64,000 bases of DNA from Pseudomonas mandelii. GTDB lineage: Bacteria; Pseudomonadota; Gammaproteobacteria; Pseudomonadales; Pseudomonadaceae. The DNA lies in assembly GCF_006438925.1 (NCBI RefSeq), contig NZ_RCZA01000009.1, positions 124,300 to 188,299 of the forward strand, read 5' to 3'. This document shows, piece after piece, positions 9,037 to 15,450 of this stretch (within the stretch, counting starts at the first letter, position 1; every line of letters begins with the position of its first letter). The position numbers were made by a program, and so were the translations under genes. The notes beneath the pieces were generated by a model. That model was not told where the DNA came from. It saw only the letters and a program-made list of their open reading frames with translations, and did no database searches.

Positions 9037-9683
9037 TGTCTGGCACGGTGGGCTTTCGCGAGCTCGGCCAGATGGCTTACGAGCCGGTCTGGCATGCCAT
9101 GCAACGCTTCACCAACGAACGCGGCAGCGATGCAGCGGACGAGATCTGGTTGGTCGAGCACCCACCGGTGTTCACCCAGGGGCAGGCCGGCAAGGCTGAG
9201 CACGTGTTACTCCCGGGAGATATTCCGGTAGTAAAGGTTGATCGCGGTGGTCAAGTGACTTATCACGGTCCCGGCCAGCTGGTGGCCTACCTGTTGCTCG
9301 ATGTGCGCAAGCTGGGTTTCGGCGTGCGTGACCTGGTCAGCCGCATGGAACAATGCCTGATCGAGTTGCTGGCCAGCTACGGCGTTACTGCCGTGGCCAA
9401 GCCCGATGCGCCGGGTGTCTACGTCAATGGGGCGAAAATCGCTTCTCTGGGTCTGCGGATCCGCCACGGTTGCTCCTTTCATGGCCTGGCCCTGAATGTG
9501 GACATGAACCTGGAACCGTTTCGACGGATTAATCCCTGCGGCTACGCCGGGCTGGCGATGACCCAGCTGAGCGATCACGCAGGATCGATTGAATTTGCCG
9601 AGGTAAGTGCCCGGCTGCGCGCGCAGCTCGTCAAACACCTCGACTATGCTGAGCAGACGACCCTAACGGGCGGAATCGACTGA
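9036..9683 (+). CDS. lipB: lipoyl(octanoyl) transferase
   Basis: Moves octanoyl groups from acyl carrier protein to the lipoyl domains of E2 subunits and GcvH, the first step of endogenous lipoate synthesis. 215 residues. The BPL/LplA-LipB motifs RGGQVTYHGPGQLVAY, GAKIASLGLRI (catalytic lysine) and NPCGYAGLAMTQ (catalytic cysteine) are present. The start is ATG 9036, overlapping the ybeD stop; GTG 9033 is also in frame. lipA follows one base after the stop, so the two steps of the pathway are cotranscribed. Confidence 0.95.
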   Translation: MSGTVGFRELGQMAYEPVWHAMQRFTNERGSDAADEIWLVEHPPVFTQGQAGKAEHVLLPGDIPVVKVDRGGQVTYHGPGQLVAYLLLDVRKLGFGVRDLVSRMEQCLIELLASYGVTAVAKPDAPGVYVNGAKIASLGLRIRHGCSFHGLALNVDMNLEPFRRINPCGYAGLAMTQLSDHAGSIEFAEVSARLRAQLVKHLDYAEQTTLTGGID

Positions 9684-9684
9684 T

Positions 9685-10710
9685 ATGACTACTGATGCAG
9701 TGCAAACCATGATCCCGACGCTGGATGTCACCGAGCGTCCGGCCCCGCGTGCCAAGGTTGAAGCCGGCGTGAAGCTGCGCGGCGCCGAGAAGGTTGCACG
9801 TATCCCGGTGAAGATCATTCCGACCACCGAACTGCCGAAGAAACCTGACTGGATTCGCGTGCGTATCCCGGTTTCCCCGGAAGTCGACCGCATCAAGGCC
9901 CTGCTGCGCAAACACAAGCTGCACAGTGTCTGCGAAGAGGCGTCCTGCCCGAACCTGGGCGAATGTTTCTCCGGCGGCACCGCGACCTTCATGATCATGG
10001 GTGACATCTGCACCCGTCGCTGCCCGTTCTGCGACGTTGGCCACGGTCGTCCGAAGCCACTGGACGTCAATGAGCCGGAAAGCCTGGCCATCGCCATCGC
10101 TGACCTGAAACTCAAGTACGTGGTGATCACCTCGGTTGACCGCGACGACCTGCGTGATGGCGGTGCCCAGCACTTTGCCGACTGCATCCGCGAGATCCGC
10201 AAGCTGTCGCCGAACGTGCAGCTCGAAACCCTGGTCCCGGACTACCGTGGCCGCATGGACGTCGCGCTGGAAATCACCGCTGCCGAGCCGCCGGATGTGT
10301 TCAACCACAACCTGGAAACCGTGCCGCGCCTGTACAAGGCCGCGCGTCCAGGGTCGGATTACCAGTGGTCGCTGACCCTGCTGCAACGCTTCAAGCAGAT
10401 GATGCCGCACATCCCGACCAAGTCCGGCTTGATGCTGGGCCTGGGCGAGACCGACGAAGAAGTCATCGAAGTCATGAAGCGCATGCGCGAGCACGACATC
10501 GACATGCTGACCCTGGGCCAGTACCTGCAACCATCGCGCAGTCACTTGCCGGTGGAGCGTTTTGTGCATCCGGATACCTTCGCCTGGTTCGCCGAGGAAG
10601 GTTACAAAATGGGCTTCAAGAACGTCGCTTCCGGCCCGCTGGTACGTTCCTCGTACCACGCCGACGAGCAGGCGAAACTGGTTAAAGCTGAATTGATGTC
10701 GTCCTTGTAA
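9685..10710 (+). CDS. lipA: lipoyl synthase
   Basis: Radical SAM enzyme that inserts two sulfurs into protein-bound octanoyl groups. 341 residues. The auxiliary cluster motif CEEASCPNLGEC, the radical SAM motif CTRRCPFC and the family C-terminal RSSYHADEQ are all present, so both 4Fe-4S sites are intact. An N-terminal extension of about 60 residues precedes the core, as usual in Pseudomonas. Last gene of the ybeD-lipB-lipA unit; a strong terminator follows seven bases after the stop. Confidence 0.96.
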   Translation: MTTDAVQTMIPTLDVTERPAPRAKVEAGVKLRGAEKVARIPVKIIPTTELPKKPDWIRVRIPVSPEVDRIKALLRKHKLHSVCEEASCPNLGECFSGGTATFMIMGDICTRRCPFCDVGHGRPKPLDVNEPESLAIAIADLKLKYVVITSVDRDDLRDGGAQHFADCIREIRKLSPNVQLETLVPDYRGRMDVALEITAAEPPDVFNHNLETVPRLYKAARPGSDYQWSLTLLQRFKQMMPHIPTKSGLMLGLGETDEEVIEVMKRMREHDIDMLTLGQYLQPSRSHLPVERFVHPDTFAWFAEEGYKMGFKNVASGPLVRSSYHADEQAKLVKAELMSSL

Positions 10711-10716
10711 CAAAGT

Positions 10717-10750
10717 GCCCGCAAGGCTTTTCAGCCTTGCGGGCGTTTTT
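10717..10750 (+). terminator. intrinsic terminator after lipA
   Basis: A perfect 11-bp stem GCCCGCAAGGC (10717-10727) and GCCTTGCGGGC (10734-10744) with a six-base loop, followed by GTTTTTG. A classic rho-independent terminator closing the lip transcription unit. Confidence 0.9.
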
Positions 10751-10872
10751 GTTGGCCGTGTCTACGGCCACTACAGTCTTTTCCTGCAACCTGCGGGGCG
10801 ACTGACCCTCTTCTGTTTGTCCCCGTTCCTGACTACTGTGTGCTTGACGCATTCACGCAGGGAGATTCATGG

Positions 10873-11823
10873 ATGACCGTTCGACCGACTCACACCCTTT
10901 GTCCTCATGCCCCCGTTCCGGCCTTGCCGTCGCAAGGGCTGATCGGCGTTATTGCGCCCGCCGGTCCCGCAGCGCTGGACACCGATAAAGCCATCGCCTG
11001 GATGTGCGCTCGCGGATATTCACTGCGGATTTTCCCCGGCGTGCATGAGAAAGCCGATTACCTGGCCGGCAGTGATGATGTACGCCTCAATGATCTGCAC
11101 GCAGCGTTCGCCGACAGTGAGGTCGACGCCGTCATTTGCTTGCGTGGGGGGTACGGTACGCCACGGTTGCTCGATCGCATCGACTTTGAACTGCTGCGCA
11201 ACAATGCCAAGCCGTTCATCGGCTACAGCGACATCACCGCGCTGCACTCGGCAATCAGCCGTTATGCGGGCTTCGTGACCTTCCATGGCCCGATGCTCAA
11301 CGCCGACCTGCTAGGTGACAAGCAAAAACCTACTGAGTCTTCATTCTTCAACATGCTCAGAGGACAGGTGAAGGCGGGCAGCGTGCTGCCGCACCCGGTC
11401 GCCTACCCGTTGACGACGATTGAGCCGGGTGTCGCTCACGGGCGCTTGCTGGGGGGCAATCTGTCGATGATCGCCGCGACGATGGGTACGCCGTATGAGA
11501 TAGATGCCGAGGGCGTCATCCTGTTCATCGAGGACATCAACGAGCCGTTGTATCGTATCGACCGGCTGCTGACCCATCTACGTCTTGCCGGTACGCTGCA
11601 CAAGCTGCGCGGGGTTTTGGTGGGGGATGTGGCGGGGGTTGATTCGGTTGCGTTGGAGCGCTTACTCAAGCAGACCTTCGAGCCGTTGCGGATACCGGTG
11701 TTGTCCGGTTGGCGCAGCGGGCATTGCGATCCGAACCTGACGTTGCCGATGGGCGCGCTGGTGAGGCTCGATGCGGGTAATAAGGAATTGGTGTTGGAGC
11801 AGGATGTGGTGGTCAAGGCTTAG
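10873..11823 (+). CDS. ldcA: muramoyltetrapeptide (LD-)carboxypeptidase
   Basis: Cytosolic S66-family peptidase that cuts the L,D bond before the last D-Ala of muramoyl tetrapeptides, an essential step of peptidoglycan recycling. About 316 residues. The catalytic serine region FIGYSDIT, the glutamate in FIEDINEPL and the histidine in GWRSGHCDPN match the Ser-Glu-His triad. ATG 10873 is chosen over GTG 10840 because GGAGA lies 8 bases upstream. It stands alone after the lipA terminator and is followed by a REP pair that separates it from a convergent transglycosylase gene. Confidence 0.92.
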   Translation: MTVRPTHTLCPHAPVPALPSQGLIGVIAPAGPAALDTDKAIAWMCARGYSLRIFPGVHEKADYLAGSDDVRLNDLHAAFADSEVDAVICLRGGYGTPRLLDRIDFELLRNNAKPFIGYSDITALHSAISRYAGFVTFHGPMLNADLLGDKQKPTESSFFNMLRGQVKAGSVLPHPVAYPLTTIEPGVAHGRLLGGNLSMIAATMGTPYEIDAEGVILFIEDINEPLYRIDRLLTHLRLAGTLHKLRGVLVGDVAGVDSVALERLLKQTFEPLRIPVLSGWRSGHCDPNLTLPMGALVRLDAGNKELVLEQDVVVKA

Positions 11824-11846
11824 AGTTTGGTCGTCTGATAGTCAGT

Positions 11847-11924
11847 CTTCGCGAGCAGGCTCGCTCCCACATTTGATCTGTGTTGTTCACAAATCTCCTG
11901 TGGGAGCGAGCCTGCTCGCGAAAG
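11847..11924. repeat. REP pair, family A
   Basis: Inverted pair of the GCGAGCAGGCTCGCTCCCAC repeat: arm 11847-11870 and its reverse complement 11900-11924, with about 30 bases between. Lies between the converging stops of ldcA and the lytic transglycosylase gene, ending six bases from the latter. Confidence 0.9.
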
Positions 11925-11929
11925 CTTTT

Positions 11930-13252
11930 TCAGCGGTTACGAAGGCCTTCCAGCAACTTGTGCGTCGGATACCCATCCGCCGGCCAGCCAAACGACTGCT
12001 GGGCACTGCGGATCGCCTTGCGGGTGTTGGCGCCGATAATGCCATCGGCGGTGCCCGCGTCGTAGTTCTGAGCACTCAACAGGCTTTGCAGTTCGATCCG
12101 CTCGGTACGGCTCAGCGGCAAATCATCTTTGGGCCATATGCCGTTGATCAGGCCGGCACCGTTAAAACGCTCGGACAACAGGCTCACGGCTAATGCGTAG
12201 GAAGACGAATTGTTGTACTTGAGGATCGCGCGGAAGTTGTCGAGGACCAGGAACGCCGGGCCACGGTAACCGGCCGGCAGCAGCAGGGCGGCTGACAGCT
12301 GTTCGGAGCCTGGCGGAACCTGGCGGCCATTGGGCAGGGTGACGCCCAGTTGCAGCCATTCAGCGACGCTCTTGCGAATCGTGCCATCGGCCAGGACGTA
12401 GTTGAAACTGCCCGGCAGCTGCACTTCAAAGCCCCATGGCTGGCCTTTCTGCCAGCCCGAGCTTTGCAGGTAGTGCGCCGTCGAGGCCAGCGCGTCGGCC
12501 GGGCTGCCCCAGATATCGCGGCGACCATCACCATCGAAGTCCACAGCATGGGTGTTGTAGGTGGTTGGGATGAACTGGGTCTGGCCCATGGCGCCGGCCC
12601 AGGAGCCAAGCATTTTCTCAGGCTCGATATCACCCTGTTGCAGGATCTGCAGGGCGGCGATCAGTTGCGCGTGGGCAAACCCGGGACGCCGACCTTCATA
12701 GGCCAGGGTCGCCAGGGAATTAATCACCGACTTGTTGCCCTGAAACTGCCCGAAGTTACTTTCCATGCCCCACACCGAGACCAGTGCCTGACGATCAACG
12801 CCGTAGCGCTGTTCGATGCTTTGCAGGATGTCGGCGTACTGATTGACCAGTGCTTGACCATTGCGTACCCGCAGCGGCGAAAGGGCGCCGTCGAGGTATT
12901 CCCATACCGGGCGGGAGAATTCCGGCTGGCTGCGGTCGGCGCGGATCACGCTGGTGTCGAGGCTGACATTGGCGAAGGCGCGGTCGAACAGGTCGGCGCG
13001 GATACCGGCGGCCAGAGCGTCCTTGCGGAAACCCGCCTGCCATTCGGCGAAGGTCTGGGTGGGCTGGATGTCGAGGTTTTCACCGGTCGGAACCACGGGC
13101 GGAATGACCGCAGGGGCTGTCGCTACGGGGAGGGTCTGAAGCGGTTGGGCGTCGGCGGCGGTCGGTTTTTCCGCGCAGGCGACTAGCAAAACGAGGCTGG
13201 AGGCAGCGATCAGTTGGCGCAGGGGCCAACGACGGGAAATACAAAGGGGCAT
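11930..13252 (-). CDS. MltB-family lytic murein transglycosylase with peptidoglycan-binding domain
   Basis: Outer-membrane lipoprotein predicted to cleave glycan strands. 440 residues. Lipobox LLVAC with Cys26; a proline- and alanine-rich linker to about residue 60; SLT_2 domain with the catalytic glutamate in VWGMESNFGQ and the motif GAMGQTQFIPTTYN; C-terminal PG_binding_1 domain (about 380-435, with DGIIGANTRKAI). Start ATG 13252 puts the signal peptide at the N-terminus. A paralogue of mltB at 5.3 kb, but unlike it lipidated and with the extra binding domain. It lies close to ldcA and arfA, without obvious cotranscription. Confidence 0.9.
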   Translation of the reverse strand: MPLCISRRWPLRQLIAASSLVLLVACAEKPTAADAQPLQTLPVATAPAVIPPVVPTGENLDIQPTQTFAEWQAGFRKDALAAGIRADLFDRAFANVSLDTSVIRADRSQPEFSRPVWEYLDGALSPLRVRNGQALVNQYADILQSIEQRYGVDRQALVSVWGMESNFGQFQGNKSVINSLATLAYEGRRPGFAHAQLIAALQILQQGDIEPEKMLGSWAGAMGQTQFIPTTYNTHAVDFDGDGRRDIWGSPADALASTAHYLQSSGWQKGQPWGFEVQLPGSFNYVLADGTIRKSVAEWLQLGVTLPNGRQVPPGSEQLSAALLLPAGYRGPAFLVLDNFRAILKYNNSSSYALAVSLLSERFNGAGLINGIWPKDDLPLSRTERIELQSLLSAQNYDAGTADGIIGANTRKAIRSAQQSFGWPADGYPTHKLLEGLRNR

Positions 13253-13314
13253 GCACGGGTCCAGGGAGTACGAATCAGGTGCAGACCTTAACATGTTGAG
13301 CGAGCGCTTGCCTT

Positions 13315-13479
13315 TCAGGCCGCCAGAAAGTAAGAAGCCTCCCAGCTATTAGACTGGAAGGCTTCGCGGCGGTAGCTGCCTTTGCCCTTGCCGGCTGGTT
13401 CCTGACGGCTGCGGAACAGAGGCTGGGCGATGATGGATTTGGCCTTGTTGGGGCCATGCTTGGATGGCTTTTTGCTCAT
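13315..13479 (-). CDS. arfA: alternative ribosome-rescue factor ArfA
   Basis: A 54-residue basic protein. The stretch PLFRSRQEPAGKGKGSYRR followed by NSWEAS matches the ArfA (DUF331) core, whose E. coli member has PLFRQR, KGKGSYMRK and NWEAS. ArfA rescues ribosomes stalled on mRNAs without a stop codon by recruiting RF2, as a back-up to trans-translation. Start ATG 13479 with GAGAGATC upstream. In characterised members the mRNA is cut or terminated inside the coding region, so the protein is made only when tmRNA fails; here a 12-bp hairpin (13334-13365) lies in the coding region before the stop, consistent with this. Confidence 0.85.
   Translation of the reverse strand: MSKKPSKHGPNKAKSIIAQPLFRSRQEPAGKGKGSYRREAFQSNSWEASYFLAA
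13334..13365 (-). terminator. hairpin inside the arfA coding region
   Basis: On the - strand GAAGCCTTCCAG pairs with CTGGGAGGCTTC over 12 bp (one G-U wobble) around an 8-base loop, followed by TTACTTTCTGG, all before the arfA stop codon at 13315-13317. It can act as terminator or RNase III site and so yield a non-stop arfA mRNA. The pairing is seen; the function is inferred from the family. Confidence 0.7.
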
Positions 13480-13577
13480 GATGAGATCTCTCGGTTAGGT
13501 GGGTTTTGCGTGGGAAATAATCTGCCGAAGTTTGGGGGCTGTCTAGAGGGGAAATTCAGATTTGATTTGTAGGAAGC

Positions 13578-13681
13578 AAGATCAAAAGATCGCAGCCTCG
13601 TTTCACTCGACAGCTCCTACAGGGGGACGCATTCCAATGTAGGAGCTGTCGAGTGAAACGAGGCTGCGATCTTTTGATCTT
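13578..13681. repeat. REP pair, family B
   Basis: Arms 13578-13620 and 13639-13681, 43 bases each and nearly perfect inverse copies (AGATCGCAGCCTCGTTTCAC followed by TCGACAGCTCCTAC). The right end overlaps the stop codon of holA. Family B differs in sequence from the GAGCAGGCTCGC family. Confidence 0.9.
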
Positions 13682-14717
13682 ATTCAGCGGGCAACGACAA
13701 TCTCTGCCCGGCCATCAGCAACGACAACCGACTCAAACTCATCCACGGTGAACCCGCCGCCTGGCCTTTGATCTGTGCGTCGATCCGCTGTGCTTCGAGC
13801 AACAACTGCGCCCAGCGTTGCGCCGAGTAGCGTTGCAGGGCTTTGCTCATCAGTGGTTTGCGTTTGTCCCAGACCGGCGGTCGGGCAGAGCTGAAGGCTT
13901 TGTCCAGTGGCACGCCCTGGCTGTACTGCAGCGACAGGTTGGCCAATAGACGCAGCTCCCGGGCCAGCGCCCAGAGAATCACGGGGGGTTCGACGCCTTC
14001 GCCGCGCAGCCCTTCGAGCATGCGCAGGGCATGAGCCGCTTCGCCGTTGAGAATCGCATCGGTCAGGCCAAAGACATCGAAGCGCGCACTGTCGGCCACT
14101 GCCGCTTGCACGGTTTCAACAGTGATCTGACCACCTTCGGCCATCAGTTTGAGCTTTTCGATTTCCTGGGCAGCCGCGAGCAGGTTGCCCTCGACCCGTG
14201 CGGCGATCAGTTCGACGGCGTCCTGGCTGGCGGAAAGCCCGGCCTGGGACAACCTTTGACGGATCCAGCTTGGCAACTGGTTGGCCTCTATCGGCCAGAT
14301 TTGCACGAACTGAGTGTGCTGACCTTCGACCAGCGCCTTGCCCCACTTGGTTTTCTGCGCACTGCCATCAAGTTTCGGCAGGCTGATCAGCAACACCGTG
14401 TCTTCGGCGGGTCGCGAGCAGTACTCGATAAACGCGGCAGCGCCTTTGTCACCGGGCTTGCCGGATGGCAGACGCAGTTCCAGCAGGCGTTTTTCGGCGA
14501 ACAGCGACATGCTTGCGCCGGCTTGCAGCAACGTTCCCCAGTCGAAACTGGCGTCGGCGGCGAAGACCTGGCGCTCGTCGAATCCCTGTTGGCGGGCGGC
14601 GGCACGAATGGCGTCGGCGGCTTCCTGACACAGCAGTGGGTCATCGCCACTGATGATGTAGACCGGCGCAAGGGCGCCTTGCAGGTGTTTGGCGAGTTGG
14701 GCGGGGGCGAGTTTCAT
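13680..14717 (-). CDS. holA: DNA polymerase III subunit delta
   Basis: Clamp-loader subunit that opens the beta clamp for replication. 345 residues, the usual length, with the family N-terminus MKLAPAQLAKHLQGALAPVY and the stretch YIISGDDPLLCQEAADAIR. ATG 14717 is chosen; the longer frame would need TTG 14729. Third gene of leuS-lptE-holA, the order known from Pseudomonas and E. coli. Its stop codon is part of a family B REP arm. Confidence 0.93.
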   Translation of the reverse strand: MKLAPAQLAKHLQGALAPVYIISGDDPLLCQEAADAIRAAARQQGFDERQVFAADASFDWGTLLQAGASMSLFAEKRLLELRLPSGKPGDKGAAAFIEYCSRPAEDTVLLISLPKLDGSAQKTKWGKALVEGQHTQFVQIWPIEANQLPSWIRQRLSQAGLSASQDAVELIAARVEGNLLAAAQEIEKLKLMAEGGQITVETVQAAVADSARFDVFGLTDAILNGEAAHALRMLEGLRGEGVEPPVILWALARELRLLANLSLQYSQGVPLDKAFSSARPPVWDKRKPLMSKALQRYSAQRWAQLLLEAQRIDAQIKGQAAGSPWMSLSRLSLLMAGQRLSLPAE

Positions 14718-14729
14718 AGGCGAGGACAA

Positions 14730-14751
14730 ACGGGGCGCCTGAGCGCCCCGT
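14730..14751 (-). terminator. hairpin between lptE and holA
   Basis: ACGGGGCGC and GCGCCCCGT form a perfect 9-bp stem with a 4-base loop; on the - strand it is followed by TTTGTCC. It lies in the 39-base gap between the lptE stop and the holA start, so it may attenuate holA expression. Confidence 0.4.
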
Positions 14752-14756
14752 AAGTC

Positions 14757-15362
14757 TTACTGCTGCGGCAGTTGGATTGGCGACTGACGCGGAGTGTTCG
14801 CTTCAGCCTTCTGCGCCGCTTCCAGGGCCTGCGCTTCAGCCTTGGCTCTGGCTTCGGCGGTCTGTTGCAGCTGATCCAGCTGGGCCGGCGTGAGCTGTTG
14901 CAGGCGCAGCATCATGCGTTGAACCAGCTCACGACGCGTGTCTTTGCGCGCATCACCGGCTTCCTGGTCGGAACCCACCAGGTTGTTGCCGTCGTGGATG
15001 AAGACCTTCTGCACTTCGAGCTTGTCGCTCAGCAGCGACAGGTCGTGCCCACCACGGATATCGTAGTTCAGCACCGTCGTCACCTGATACTCACCAGTGC
15101 GACCGGCACCTGCATAGCTGAGGATGCGCTGGCTTTCCTGCTCATCGGTCAGCACCAGTTTGTAGGGAGCGCCGGTGTAAACCTTGACGCCACTGCTTTC
15201 GAGTACCTGGCGCAGTTGAGTCACGGTTTCGCCGTAGGCGTTGCGGGCGCTCAGGTCGAGTTCCTTGATTGCCAGTTCGGTGGTGCCGGTGCCACGCAGC
15301 TGGAAACCGCAGGCGCTCAGCAGAACAGCGAGGCCTACCACCAGTAAATTGCGTTTGATCAT
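14757..15362 (-). CDS. lptE: LPS-assembly lipoprotein LptE
   Basis: Outer-membrane lipoprotein that plugs the LptD barrel and helps insert lipopolysaccharide in the outer leaflet (formerly RlpB). 201 residues. Signal peptide with lipobox LLSAC at residues 14-18, then CGFQLRGTG, the usual start of the mature protein. The C-terminal 55 residues are rich in Q, A and E and probably form a helix or disordered tail, longer than in E. coli. Lies between leuS and holA on the same strand. Confidence 0.92.
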   Translation of the reverse strand: MIKRNLLVVGLAVLLSACGFQLRGTGTTELAIKELDLSARNAYGETVTQLRQVLESSGVKVYTGAPYKLVLTDEQESQRILSYAGAGRTGEYQVTTVLNYDIRGGHDLSLLSDKLEVQKVFIHDGNNLVGSDQEAGDARKDTRRELVQRMMLRLQQLTPAQLDQLQQTAEARAKAEAQALEAAQKAEANTPRQSPIQLPQQ

Positions 15363-15419
15363 CTTGTTGCTCCCCTTGAAACCATGTGGGCCGATCGTGC
15401 GGCCCGAAAGGTTTTACTC

Positions 15420-15442
15420 GGCGCCAGGCATGACCTGGCGCC
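15420..15442 (-). terminator. hairpin between leuS and lptE
   Basis: GGCGCCAGG (15420-15428) pairs perfectly with CCTGGCGCC (15434-15442), nine bases beyond the leuS stop. There is no T-run after it, so termination would be partial; it may protect the leuS mRNA end. Confidence 0.4.
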
Positions 15443-15450
15443 TGATCCAA

